Shown here piece by piece: positions 1 to 8,461 of a stretch of DNA of 64,000 nucleotides. The DNA lies in assembly GCF_900116295.1 (NCBI RefSeq), contig NZ_FPAF01000013.1:1-64000 (forward strand), given 5' to 3'. Numbering within the stretch: position 1 is the stretch's first letter; each line of letters begins with the position of its first letter. This DNA is from Bacillus sp. 103mf. Its GTDB lineage: Bacteria > Bacillota > Bacilli > Bacillales > Bacillaceae_G. The notes under the pieces were generated by a model. It was not told where the DNA came from, did not search any database, and worked only from the letters and a program-made list of their open reading frames with translations. Made by a program: the position numbers and the translations under genes.

Positions 1-157
1 ATAAAGTGAAACTTTAATCAGTGGGGGTTTTCTTCATCCCCCACTGATTATTAGTTGAACCAATCGGGCTTTTACGGGCAGTTTATCTCCCACCTAACTT
101 CTTTGCTTTCGCCGAATTTTGAGGTGGGAGTATTACTGCCCGTTAATGCGGGATAAA
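1..157 (+). repeat. bcr1-type repeat, copy A
   Basis: This is a non-coding element bounded by ATAAA at both ends (1-5 and 153-157). That agrees with the TTTAT target duplication described for the B. cereus-group repeat bcr1. It contains inverted G/C-rich blocks (GTGGGGG with CCCCCAC near 20-47, and paired blocks around 88-135) able to fold into stem-loops. It resembles 41420-41577 in the opposite orientation over nearly its full length. It lies directly downstream of the Yip1-gene terminator. Confidence 0.8.
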
Positions 158-181
158 AAAACGGCTCTACATGAGCCGTTT
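155..181 (-). terminator. Terminator of the Yip1-domain gene
   Basis: A perfect 9-bp stem (AAACGGCTC with GAGCCGTTT, 5-nt loop) is followed on the minus strand by a run of Ts. It lies 20 bp after the stop codon at 201. The T tract merges into the end of bcr1 copy A. Confidence 0.85.
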
Positions 182-200
182 CGATAAACATAATCTTATA

Positions 201-887
201 TTACATTTTTGGGACTAAGCCACCAAGAAAGCCACCAATTGCGCCAAATGCCAATGATATGATAAAGAAAACTACAACAAGAATTGTCGCTTGTTTCTTG
301 CTTAATCCTGCTGTAATGTGCAGCCCTAATCCCGTTACAAATAATCCCCAAATCGCAAAAACTTCAAATGCCTTTGCAATGCCATGTACAACACCGCCAG
401 TAGAAGCAAATAGCATTCCTAATCCTGTATACATTTCTTGACCATTTCCGCCAAAAATCCATGCTAATACCATATTAATAATGCCACCAAGAACTGTAAT
501 AATACTAGAATAAACAATAATCGCTAATAACTTTTTATAAGACGTATCATTGCCCATAAACATCATAAGTACTTTATACAGAGCTGCACTAATAAAGAAT
601 GTGAACATAAAAATAATTGCTGCAAATACAAACCCACTACCTAATGTAAATGCCATAGGTACTTCTACGCCAAGCTCTTTATTTTTCGCGACAATTGCAG
701 GGTCCATAGAATATAAATATGTACCAATAGCTCCCATAATACCGCCTAATACAACCATTAAGAAAAACGCGCCCCACACCGGTGCATTACTTCTCATTTT
801 CTCAAACTGCAAGCTAGGTGAGGTAATCATTCCAAATAATGAGGGCTTCTCTCCGCTTACCTTCTGCGTGTTTACGTTCGCTTCCAT
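201..887 (-). CDS. Yip1-domain integral membrane protein (YknW-like)
   Basis: This 228-residue protein has about five hydrophobic segments (roughly residues 38-58, 82-105, 117-140, 160-185 and 200-225), as in the Yip1 family. B. subtilis YknW is a Yip1 protein that works with the YknXYZ exporter in protection against the SdpC toxin. Here the gene follows a YknX-Y-Z-like trio instead of preceding it, so a role in assembly of that exporter is inferred. A strong ribosome site (GGAGG) lies just before the ATG. The 215-bp gap to the permease is filled by repeats, so co-transcription is uncertain. Confidence 0.75.
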   Translation of the reverse strand: MEANVNTQKVSGEKPSLFGMITSPSLQFEKMRSNAPVWGAFFLMVVLGGIMGAIGTYLYSMDPAIVAKNKELGVEVPMAFTLGSGFVFAAIIFMFTFFISAALYKVLMMFMGNDTSYKKLLAIIVYSSIITVLGGIINMVLAWIFGGNGQEMYTGLGMLFASTGGVVHGIAKAFEVFAIWGLFVTGLGLHITAGLSKKQATILVVVFFIISLAFGAIGGFLGGLVPKM

Positions 888-903
888 ATGTAAAACCTCC
901 TTT

Positions 904-1106
904 ATTTTATACCCGTTCTAACGGGTGGTGAATCCCCACTTTTTCAAACAGGGATTCACCACCCACAAGAACTGGGTGTTATCCCGCTATTCGTGGACAG
1001 TAAAGGCTGGATAAGAGCAGGGAAGAAAACTGCCCATAAAAGCCCGATTGGGTGGGCTTTCTCTCAGCGGGGAATAAAGCCCCCACTGAGAGAAGTTTCA
1101 CTTTAT
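904..1106 (-). repeat. Composite bcr1-like repeat, copy B, inside the exporter locus
   Basis: Bases 978-1106 are a diverged bcr1 copy in the same orientation as copy D; the motif AAAGCCCGATTGG and the end TTTCACTTTAT are kept. Preceding it, 904-977 starts with another bcr1-like end (TTTATACCCGTTCTAACGGG) and holds a perfect 14-bp stem (GGGTGGTGAATCCC with GGGATTCACCACCC). The terminal TTTAT at 1102-1106 supplies the TAA stop of the permease. The arrangement looks like nested or chimeric insertions. Confidence 0.65.
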
Positions 1107-2302
1107 TCATAGCGCAATGCTTCGATTGGATCTAATTTTGCTGCTTTGTTCGCTGGAATTAGTCCGAAAATAATGCCGAGCGTCATCGAGAATAGGACGC
1201 CGCCAAGCACAACTTCCCATGAAACGAGCGGTGGCCATTTCGCAAAGGTAGAAACGATATATGCGCCTCCGTATCCAAGGCCAATTCCAATCAAGCCACC
1301 AAGAAGTGTTAACATCACGGCCTCTATTAAGAATTGAAGCAAGATTTTCCCGCGCGTTGCACCGAGCGCTTTACGAACACCAATTTCACGCGTACGTTCC
1401 GTAACAGATACAAGCATAATATTCATAACGCCGATGCCGCCAACGACAAGAGAAATACCCGCAATACCACCGATAATCATCGTCATAATACTCGTTACCT
1501 TTGAAATGCTTGCTTGCATTTTCTCAAGGTCGAGAACTTCATACTTCCCCGGAACATCATTTGGTTTTCGATCGTTTAAAACGCCAACAGCTTTTTTCCC
1601 TGCCGCTTCCATTTGATCAACATTTTTCACTTGCACCGAAATATTTTGAATTTCACTTTTCCCATATAGTGTTGGCCAAAGAGAAATTGGAATTAACATT
1701 TCCGATATCCCCATGCCCATAAATTCATTATCAGATTTATATACCCCGATAATTTGCAATGGCTGGCCTTTTAACTCGATAATTTTTCCAACAGGATTTT
1801 CTTTCGGATAAAAAGTATCCTTTGCTTTCGTACTAATTATCGCAACGTTATTACCACGCTCAACATCTGATTCATTTAAAGAGCGGCCTTCAACCAATTT
1901 GATTTTATTCACCGCAAAATATTCACTGTCAAGTCCAATAATATTAGTCATGTCCTTTTTATCATTAATATCGAGTGGTTCCATACCCGCATTTGTCGTA
2001 ACAACATGATTAATTTCTGGCAATTGTTTCAGTGCGAAAATATCTTCATCTGTTAATGCAGGACGTTCTCCTAGTCCCTGCGCAAATGGATCATCGATAT
2101 CCGTATGAAACTGAATTGGAATAACATTATTACCCATACCTGCAAATTGGGACTTCAGCATTGCTTCTCCGCCTTGTCCAATCGCAACGACAGTAATAAT
2201 AGAGCCAACACCGATAATAATTCCAAGCATTGTCAGTGCGGAGCGCAACTTATGAGCTAGAATAGAAGAAAGAGCAATTTTAATACTATCTAGTAAACTC
2301 AT
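1103..2302 (-). CDS. MacB/YknZ-type ABC exporter permease
   Basis: This protein of about 399 residues has the MacB layout. One membrane segment lies near residues 18-40. A large extracytoplasmic MacB_PCD domain follows to about 270, then a C-terminal FtsX domain with three membrane segments and the conserved stretch TERTREIGVRKALGA. The start at 2302 is preferred over an upstream in-frame ATG because it forms an ATGA overlap with the ATPase stop, implying translational coupling. With the adaptor and ATPase it should form a tripartite-like exporter of peptides or antimicrobials (YknXYZ or YvrPON type). Its stop codon sits inside the terminal bases of a bcr1 copy. Confidence 0.88.
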   Translation of the reverse strand: MSLLDSIKIALSSILAHKLRSALTMLGIIIGVGSIITVVAIGQGGEAMLKSQFAGMGNNVIPIQFHTDIDDPFAQGLGERPALTDEDIFALKQLPEINHVVTTNAGMEPLDINDKKDMTNIIGLDSEYFAVNKIKLVEGRSLNESDVERGNNVAIISTKAKDTFYPKENPVGKIIELKGQPLQIIGVYKSDNEFMGMGISEMLIPISLWPTLYGKSEIQNISVQVKNVDQMEAAGKKAVGVLNDRKPNDVPGKYEVLDLEKMQASISKVTSIMTMIIGGIAGISLVVGGIGVMNIMLVSVTERTREIGVRKALGATRGKILLQFLIEAVMLTLLGGLIGIGLGYGGAYIVSTFAKWPPLVSWEVVLGGVLFSMTLGIIFGLIPANKAAKLDPIEALRYE

Positions 2303-2979
2303 ACAGCACACCTTCTATCTTCTGTAATTTTCCCATCTCTGAGCACAATGCGACGAGATGAATACGCTGCTACTTCCTCCTCATGCGTAACCATTACAAT
2401 CGTTGTACCTTCTTTGTTCAGCTGGGTGAAAATATTCATAACTTGTTCACCTGATTTCGTATCAAGTGCACCTGTTGGTTCATCAGCCATAATAAAAGTT
2501 GGATTATTTGCAATCGCACGTGCAATTGCGACGCGCTGCTTTTGTCCACCTGATAATTCATTTGGTAAGTGATGTACGCGATCCGCGAGTCCTACCTTCC
2601 CTAATGCCTCTAATGCCCGCTCGCGGCGCTCTGCTTTCTTTATACCGCCGTAAACAAGCGGAAGCTCTACATTCTCCACCGCCGAAAGACGAGGCAGTAA
2701 GTTAAAATGCTGGAACACAAAACCGATGTATTCATTTCGAATGAGTGCCAATTTGGACTCATCTGCCGTTAAAATATTCACATCATTCAGCATATATTCA
2801 CCTTCTGTTGGCCGATCGAGACAACCAATAATATTCATAAGCGTTGATTTCCCCGATCCAGACGGTCCCATAATCGAAACAAACTCACCGTTATCAATCT
2901 TTAAACTAATACCGTGTAAAATGGGTACAGCTAAACTCCCTTGATAATACGTTTTATGAATATTGCTTAAGGTAATCAT
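2299..2979 (-). CDS. MacB/LolD-type ABC ATPase (YknY-like)
   Basis: This is a 226-residue ATP-binding subunit. Walker A GPSGSGKST is at residues 38-46. The signature LSGGQKQRVAIARA is near 141, Walker B and D-loop MADEPTGALD near 160, and H-loop MVTHEEE near 196. Its length and motif spacing match the MacB/LolD/YknY class, which drives mechanotransmission by the FtsX-like permease instead of a classical transport channel. It overlaps the adaptor gene upstream and the permease gene downstream by four bases each (ATGA), so the three genes are one tightly coupled operon. Confidence 0.93.
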   Translation of the reverse strand: MITLSNIHKTYYQGSLAVPILHGISLKIDNGEFVSIMGPSGSGKSTLMNIIGCLDRPTEGEYMLNDVNILTADESKLALIRNEYIGFVFQHFNLLPRLSAVENVELPLVYGGIKKAERRERALEALGKVGLADRVHHLPNELSGGQKQRVAIARAIANNPTFIMADEPTGALDTKSGEQVMNIFTQLNKEGTTIVMVTHEEEVAAYSSRRIVLRDGKITEDRRCAV

Positions 2980-4163
2980 TTTTTCTTCACTTCCATTCCG
3001 TCAAACACTTTATCGGAAGGATTTTCAACCACCTTTTTTCCTACTGTTACGCCTTCAAGTACTTCAACCCAATCTCCATCGCTTGAGCCTTTCTTCACAA
3101 TTTGCTTGCGAAGCTTTCCTTTATCCTCTACATACACAAATGATTCACCTTTTTCCTCTACAATGCTTTTATGAGGAACAGCAACCATTTTCCTATTCTC
3201 TAAGTTTACTTGAATAGATACATGATATCCTGGCGATAATCCATCTTGGGAATCTAGTGATGCTTTATATGTATAATAAGACATATTTTGTCCTGCTTCT
3301 CCGCCTGCTGGAGCTTGTATATTTGCCTCCGCACTTGTCGGATATTCACTTACCTCTGTAACTTTCCCAGTCCACTTCTTCTTCGGCGCTGCCTTTGCCG
3401 TCACTGTAATCGCTTGATCTTTTTGGATTTGTGATTTTTGTAGTTCAGTTAATGTACCTTGAATTTGGAATGGATCTTTAGAGGCGATTTGTAAAAATGC
3501 TTTCCCTTGCCCACCCATTACTGGCGTAGAACCTTGCGAAGCATCTTTATCAAACTTTTGCACAACACCGGAAAAATTACTGTAAACCGTAAGCTCACCT
3601 TGTTTTTTCTTTAATTCTTCTATATGAAGATTCACTTTTTCTTTTTCAAGGTCAGCTGTTTTTTGTTGCATTTCCAATTCATTTAATTGGGATTCTAACG
3701 GATCGATCATCTCTTTCGTCGCTCCGCTATCCTTCGCTTTTTTAATATCTTGTTTCAATGAATCTATTTTTTTCTTCCCTTGATCATAGCGCATAGAAGT
3801 CATTTTTTGTTCTATTTCTGCTTGCTTTACTTGCAAATTAATTTCTTCATTATCATAAGAGAACAACTTGTCCCCTTTGTTCACTTCTTGTCCTTCTTTT
3901 ACAGCAATATCTTTTACTTTTCCTTTAGTCGCATCCGCATAGAAACTCTCAATATTCCCTGGTTTCACTTGACCGGAAACAAGTTTTGTATTATTGAGCT
4001 GACGTTCTGTTACTTCCCTAAACTTCACATCTTCTGTGCTCCCTTTTTTCTTACTCTGCATCATAAAAATATTTGCAGCAGCAACGATAATAATAAGAGC
4101 AATAACTCCAATGATAATCCATTTTTTCTTTTTATTCGGAGTACGAACCGTATTTGGTAACAT
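2976..4163 (-). CDS. HlyD/YknX-type membrane-fusion adaptor of ABC exporter
   Basis: This 395-residue protein has a short basic N-terminus and one membrane anchor at about 14-33. Residues about 55-90 and 185-225 form the two halves of a lipoyl/barrel-sandwich domain. They are separated by an alpha-helical hairpin rich in K, E and Q (about 90-180), followed by beta-barrel and membrane-proximal domains. This is the periplasmic-adaptor fold used in Gram-positive bacteria as the extracellular part of YknXYZ exporters. It is the first gene of the operon, with ribosome site GGAGAG before the ATG and a good sigma-A promoter about 40 bp upstream. Confidence 0.88.
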   Translation of the reverse strand: MLPNTVRTPNKKKKWIIIGVIALIIIVAAANIFMMQSKKKGSTEDVKFREVTERQLNNTKLVSGQVKPGNIESFYADATKGKVKDIAVKEGQEVNKGDKLFSYDNEEINLQVKQAEIEQKMTSMRYDQGKKKIDSLKQDIKKAKDSGATKEMIDPLESQLNELEMQQKTADLEKEKVNLHIEELKKKQGELTVYSNFSGVVQKFDKDASQGSTPVMGGQGKAFLQIASKDPFQIQGTLTELQKSQIQKDQAITVTAKAAPKKKWTGKVTEVSEYPTSAEANIQAPAGGEAGQNMSYYTYKASLDSQDGLSPGYHVSIQVNLENRKMVAVPHKSIVEEKGESFVYVEDKGKLRKQIVKKGSSDGDWVEVLEGVTVGKKVVENPSDKVFDGMEVKKK

Positions 4164-4201
4164 TGTCTCTCTCCTTTTACTTAAATCGTTAATATAATTA
4201 A

Positions 4202-4230
4202 ATTATACAAACTTTTCCAAAATATCTCAA
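4202..4230 (-). promoter_or_regulatory. Sigma-A promoter of the exporter operon
   Basis: On the minus strand TTGAGA (4230-4225) and TATAAT (4207-4202) are separated by 17 bp. Transcription would start about 30 bp before the adaptor gene start at 4163. Confidence 0.65.
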
Positions 4231-4340
4231 CAAACATTCGACATTTACTACATTCATATTACATAGTTTGTATATTATAAATTGTATCAAACAATGGCAT
4301 GTTTTGAAATTTAATACTTTCTAATATGCATATATGCATA

Positions 4341-4372
4341 TTTTTCTTAAACAAACGTTTGATTAAGAAAAA
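4341..4372. promoter_or_regulatory. 32-bp near-perfect palindrome, possible operator
   Basis: Two 15-bp arms around a central CG differ at one position; the core is CAAACGTTTG. It lies about 110 bp upstream of the exporter promoter. A related sequence (shared core ACAAACGTTT and a following TTATCCA/CTATCCA) occurs at about 5157-5195, just before the pgtP terminator. A TetR-type or similar dyad-binding regulator is possible, but no such gene is nearby. The rest of 4231-4408 is AT-rich with no gene seen. Confidence 0.4.
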
Positions 4373-4408
4373 TGATTTATCCACTTTTAGAACCCCCGTT
4401 ATTCAAAA

Positions 4409-4595
4409 TAAAAAAAGGGCCTTAAACTACGCCCTTTTCTAATTATATGAACAAATCCATTTTGACTTTTCAACATATAAATTGCTGCTATGCAAAGCAA
4501 AACATAACCTGCACTGTTTTAACCTTTGCACGTGACAGAAACAGGCCCTGACCGCTTCTACGCATGGTCAGATGCTCTTGCCCGCCTAAAATACT
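4409..4595 (+). repeat. Dispersed terminator-containing repeat, copy 1
   Basis: This block resembles the reverse complement of about 10600-10830 over its whole length. From 5' to 3' it holds a terminator-like hairpin (AAAAGGGC with GCCCTTTT, 4413-4438), a conserved AAATCCATTTTGA region, a TGCTGC block, CCTGCACT, and a conserved hairpin module containing GGCCCTGACCGCTTCTACGC and GTCAGATGCTCT. It does not match bcr1. The 4413-4438 hairpin could also end the minus-strand transcript from the gene at 4628. Confidence 0.6.
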
Positions 4596-4627
4596 GATGT
4601 CGTTTTTTCAGTTTATATTTCATTCTC

Positions 4628-5020
4628 TTATTGCCACATAATCGCTTGTTTCGGTGCAATCACTATCTCATCTGGTATATTTTCATTCACAAACTCGAAC
4701 GCCCTGAGCTCGCCAGGTGTCATTGGTCGTTGATGCTCACTTCCAAAATCCTCACCGTACATTTGCAAAATCCAACCCGTTTCACTATTACATTCTACTC
4801 GAAATCGTTCCTTCGATTCTTCATCAGGAAAAGCAGATCCTGAAACATCTATAAATGTTTCGATACATAACGGTGACCATTCTTCTTTCTCTTCATCCAA
4901 CAAGTGAACTACAACCCCCATTTCTGTACTGCGCAGTCTAAATTCATACATATCCTCACCTGTTACAACAATTGCCGTACAACGATAAATTCTTTCCACT
5001 TCAGTAGTAAACATTTGCAT
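4628..5020 (-). CDS. Conserved-looking hypothetical protein, 130 aa
   Basis: I do not recognise this family. The protein is acidic, has no signal peptide or membrane segment, and contains two Cys and three Trp residues. Alternating hydrophobic residues in the first 60 positions suggest a small beta-rich domain. A ribosome-site-like AAGGTGAG precedes the ATG at 5020. It stands alone between the pgtP gene and a repeat element, with its own probable terminator at 4413-4438. Codon use looks like its neighbours, so I judge it a real gene. Confidence 0.6.
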   Translation of the reverse strand: MQMFTTEVERIYRCTAIVVTGEDMYEFRLRSTEMGVVVHLLDEEKEEWSPLCIETFIDVSGSAFPDEESKERFRVECNSETGWILQMYGEDFGSEHQRPMTPGELRAFEFVNENIPDEIVIAPKQAIMWQ

Positions 5021-5176
5021 ATCAACATCTCACCTTCCATATTATTAATTACCTAATTTTAACAATTGAAAGTTAAGATATTGTGAATGAATTGTAATTT
5101 TTCTATATTTCACAGAACAAAAACGACTTACATATGACCGAAAAAAGTAGTATTTCCTTTAAACAAACGTTTAATT

Positions 5177-5208
5177 AAAAAAGAGAATCTATCCATTGAT
5201 AGATTCTC
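5177..5208 (-). terminator. Terminator of the pgt operon
   Basis: An 11-bp perfect stem (GAGAATCTATC with GATAGATTCTC) with a 4-nt loop is followed on the minus strand by a T-rich run. It lies 14 bp beyond the antiporter stop codon. Confidence 0.9.
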
Positions 5209-5221
5209 CTCTCCTAAATCA

Positions 5222-6562
5222 TTAAGCAATTTGCTTCTTAGACTCTTTTCTCTCATGACCAAATTGAACGATGAATAAGAATACAGTAGATAAAATACCG
5301 CCTGCTAATAATAGAATGAAACAACCGTCCCAACCAGAGCGATCAACGATAATACCAATCGCTGCGTTTGCAACAAGGCTTCCTCCTAAATAACCGAACA
5401 GGCCACACATACCAACTGTTGTACCTACTGCGAATTTTGGTACTAATTCCATTGCACTTAAACCAATTAAAAATTGTGGTACGTAAATTAAGCAACCAAT
5501 AATCGAAACTGCAGCACTCACAACAAGTATATTCGATGCTTGCCAGTATACTACCGTTCCGATAACAACACCAACCATACTAAACACACATAGTGGCATA
5601 CGTTTTCCTTTGAATAACTTATCACTTAAAAAACCTACGATTAATGAACTTGGAATTGCCATAAATTCAAAAAATGAATATGCTGCATGCGCTTCTGTTT
5701 TTGTAAATCCTTTAACCGTTGTTAAATAAATCGGTACCCAGTTAATAACACCGAAACGAATTAAATATACAAATGCATTCGCAATACATAAATACCAAAT
5801 AAATTTGTTTTTCACTACATATTTCATCAAAATTTCTTTTGGTGACATTTTGTTGGCATTGTCTGCCTTCTCCAGATCTTCATAATCATTGCGATATTCA
5901 TCAATTGGTGGAAGACCGACAGATTCTGGTGTATCCTTCGCATTCACCCACATAAGAACGGAAATAACCATTGCAATGATTGCCGGGAAGATAAACACGC
6001 CGGTTTGCCAATGACTTTCACCGAAAATACCAACACCAATTCCAACAATCGGTGGTACAAGCATCGCACCAATATTATGTGAAATATTCCAAAGTCCTGT
6101 TTTTGTACCGCGCTCTTTCTTCGAGAACCACTTCGTCATTACGGTACTACAAGGCGGTGCCCCCATTCCTTGGAAAATATTATTGAACACTAATAATGTT
6201 AAAATCATTCCAAATGAAGATGCAAAACCGAAACAAATATTGATAATTGCTGATACGAATAAACCAATCGCAATAAAACGCTGCGCATACGCTTTATCTG
6301 ATAAATTTCCCATAAAGAACTTACTTAGTCCATACACAATCGCCGTAACGGAACCTAATAAACCATATTCCGTTGTAGTAAAACCATATTCTTTTATTAA
6401 ATACGTACTAGATAACGTAAAGTTACTGCGAACTAAATAATACGCTGCATACCCAACCGAAATTCCCAGTAACACACGAAGACGTAGTAGTTTGTATACT
6501 TTGTCAATCATATTCGCTGGCAAACGCTCGATTGCTGGTGCAGGCTTAAGCCAATTAAACAT
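5222..6562 (-). CDS. pgtP: Phosphoglycerate:phosphate antiporter (PgtP-like MFS transporter)
   Basis: This 446-residue MFS protein has 12 membrane segments and belongs to the organophosphate:phosphate antiporter family (GlpT, UhpT, PgtP). It keeps both substrate-binding arginines of the family, in GYAAYYLVRSNF (TM1) and YLIRFGVINW (TM7), and the ERGTKTGLWNISHN motif. The C-terminal half (FKGKRMPL, GCLIYVPQFL, LVPKFAVG) looks closer to PgtP than to GlpT or UhpT, from memory of those sequences. Import of 2- or 3-phosphoglycerate or PEP is therefore likely, though another phosphorylated C3 or C6 compound is possible. The start at 6562 has an AAGGAG site; longer in-frame starts run into the upstream gene. 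Confidence 0.82.
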   Translation of the reverse strand: MFNWLKPAPAIERLPANMIDKVYKLLRLRVLLGISVGYAAYYLVRSNFTLSSTYLIKEYGFTTTEYGLLGSVTAIVYGLSKFFMGNLSDKAYAQRFIAIGLFVSAIINICFGFASSFGMILTLLVFNNIFQGMGAPPCSTVMTKWFSKKERGTKTGLWNISHNIGAMLVPPIVGIGVGIFGESHWQTGVFIFPAIIAMVISVLMWVNAKDTPESVGLPPIDEYRNDYEDLEKADNANKMSPKEILMKYVVKNKFIWYLCIANAFVYLIRFGVINWVPIYLTTVKGFTKTEAHAAYSFFEFMAIPSSLIVGFLSDKLFKGKRMPLCVFSMVGVVIGTVVYWQASNILVVSAAVSIIGCLIYVPQFLIGLSAMELVPKFAVGTTVGMCGLFGYLGGSLVANAAIGIIVDRSGWDGCFILLLAGGILSTVFLFIVQFGHERKESKKQIA

Positions 6563-6581
6563 ATTATCTCTTCTCCTTTTT

Positions 6582-7616
6582 TCACTTTTGAGAGAGACGT
6601 TGTCTATTCCATAACTCGATGATTCCACTATCTGATACTGATTGATTCGTTCTTCCAACTGGCTGACCTTGCACTTCTTGCTGACGCTTTGCAAGCATCG
6701 TCGGTACGCCAAACGAAACCTTTTCTAAAATATGCCCCGCTTCTTCCGATAAACAATAATCAATAAATAAATCCGCTATAATGCCACTCGGTGCATGTTG
6801 TATTTTAGAAATCGCATTAACAGATAACCCTGTTTGCTTCGGTACCTTACTTACAATTGGAAAGCCTTGCTTTTGCAGCATACGCTGGTCTCCGATGAAA
6901 TTAATGCCGATAATCGATTCGCCGCTCGCAACATATTCCGCAGGCATATAACCATTAACCGTTACTTTTGCAACTTGTTTGGCAAGCCCTACCGCAAATT
7001 TGTTTGCTTCTTCTTCTCCAAACGTATCTATTAATGATTGAAATAACGTATACGCTGTTCCTGATACATTCGGATCAGGTATGACGATCTTCCCGGCATA
7101 AGCAGGATGTAATAAATCTATCCATTCTGTGGGATACGAAAGTCCAAGCGGTTCCATTTCCTGTTCCCATCGCTCCTTATTAATAGCAATTGCCAGCTGT
7201 TCTACTTCATAGCCATACCAATAACCATCCTGATCCTTTACGGCTTTTGAAATGTTATTAGCATGCTGACTTGTTACAGGAATCGAAATGTCCTTTCGCT
7301 TCATCATTTGATGAGCATCTAATGTGCCCCCAATAATAACATCTGCTTTTGGGTTATCAGCTTCCGCTTCTACTCTTCTTAACATTTCCTCTGTAGAAAG
7401 ACGAATAAATTCATACGTACATCCGCGCGCCCTGCAAAAAGACGATAACAATGCCTCGCCTACTTCTTCACGCGCTGCAACATAAGCAACGAGATGACGG
7501 TCCTTTAAAATTGGAAGACCGCTCTTATCATATTTAATAGTGGTAGTATCTCGAGAGCAACTAGACATCGCTCCTCCAATTACTAGCAAAAAGAAGAAAA
7601 AGGCTATCTTTTTCAT
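6582..7616 (-). CDS. PgtC/HptA-like substrate-binding lipoprotein
   Basis: This is a 344-residue family-1 solute-binding protein (AfuA/PgtC type). A signal peptide ends in a lipobox-like MSSC at about residues 17-20, so it should be a lipoprotein on the outer face of the membrane. There is no ABC permease nearby. As for Salmonella PgtC and staphylococcal HptA, it probably senses the external phosphorylated ligand and passes the signal to the adjacent histidine kinase. It overlaps the upstream 260-aa gene by four bases and ends 19 bp before pgtP. Confidence 0.75.
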   Translation of the reverse strand: MKKIAFFFFLLVIGGAMSSCSRDTTTIKYDKSGLPILKDRHLVAYVAAREEVGEALLSSFCRARGCTYEFIRLSTEEMLRRVEAEADNPKADVIIGGTLDAHQMMKRKDISIPVTSQHANNISKAVKDQDGYWYGYEVEQLAIAINKERWEQEMEPLGLSYPTEWIDLLHPAYAGKIVIPDPNVSGTAYTLFQSLIDTFGEEEANKFAVGLAKQVAKVTVNGYMPAEYVASGESIIGINFIGDQRMLQKQGFPIVSKVPKQTGLSVNAISKIQHAPSGIIADLFIDYCLSEEAGHILEKVSFGVPTMLAKRQQEVQGQPVGRTNQSVSDSGIIELWNRQRLSQK

Positions 7617-8395
7617 GAATGATTCTCCTTTACAAATAACGATGCTAGGGAGCCTTTCATATACATCACATTTCCATTATTATCGCCGAGATATTGGACA
7701 ACAAAATAATCTCTATATACAGAGATTGTAAGAATATCCTCACGGTTATTCTTTATTTGTTTACCATTTTGATAGGCGGTTATATAAGCGATGGGTTTTT
7801 TCTGTGCATACAGCAAATTTTGAATTTCTGCATAATCCGTAATTTGTTTCGCTTGCCGGATTCGCGTAAGTATTGGATCCAAATCGGCCGCACGCACATC
7901 ATCACCTTGCCGCACAACCACTTCCTTTGCATTCGCAAAGTAATCACTAATTCTCTCAGGCGTATAATACAAACTTAACAAATACGTTTGAAACGCAGAA
8001 ATCATTGGATCTGTACCAATCTTTCCGTACACATCTGCCTCATACTGAAACAAATTCCCTACTGCAAACGTACGCTTATATCCGTTCAAATACGTTATTT
8101 CTCCAGTAAATACTTTCTCTAAGGCATCTGCATGATTCTTTTCCATTCGAATCCGATCAAAAAATGAGATAATCGCATGCAACCGAACTTCATCTGTTAC
8201 AACTACTTCTCCCCACTTTTCATGCTTTACTCTTACTTCAGTAGGAACAGATTCATTTGCTCCTTTTAAAACTGCTTGCTTGTCATCTACGATTGTGACG
8301 CGGCCATATAACCGCTCTTCTATAAAATAAAACAAAAGAACAAAAAGCATCATACAACAGACAAACAAGAAAACTTGAAATGATAGCCTTTTCAT
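7613..8395 (-). CDS. Single-pass membrane protein of the pgt operon (DUF3919-like)
   Basis: This 260-residue protein has one N-terminal membrane anchor (about 5-25) and an extracytoplasmic domain of roughly 230 residues with no enzymatic motif that I can see. It resembles the uncharacterised Bacillus family I recall as DUF3919; that assignment is from memory and tentative. Its position between the kinase and the lipoprotein, with a 4-bp overlap to the latter, suggests an accessory in ligand sensing by the kinase. An auxiliary role in signal transfer is inference only. Confidence 0.6.
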   Translation of the reverse strand: MKRLSFQVFLFVCCMMLFVLLFYFIEERLYGRVTIVDDKQAVLKGANESVPTEVRVKHEKWGEVVVTDEVRLHAIISFFDRIRMEKNHADALEKVFTGEITYLNGYKRTFAVGNLFQYEADVYGKIGTDPMISAFQTYLLSLYYTPERISDYFANAKEVVVRQGDDVRAADLDPILTRIRQAKQITDYAEIQNLLYAQKKPIAYITAYQNGKQIKNNREDILTISVYRDYFVVQYLGDNNGNVMYMKGSLASLFVKENHS

Positions 8396-8461
8396 TTCTG
8401 CCTACCTCCAAGATAAAAAAACGTTGTTTCGAAAATACTGCATAAATGTTTCATAAATGTA

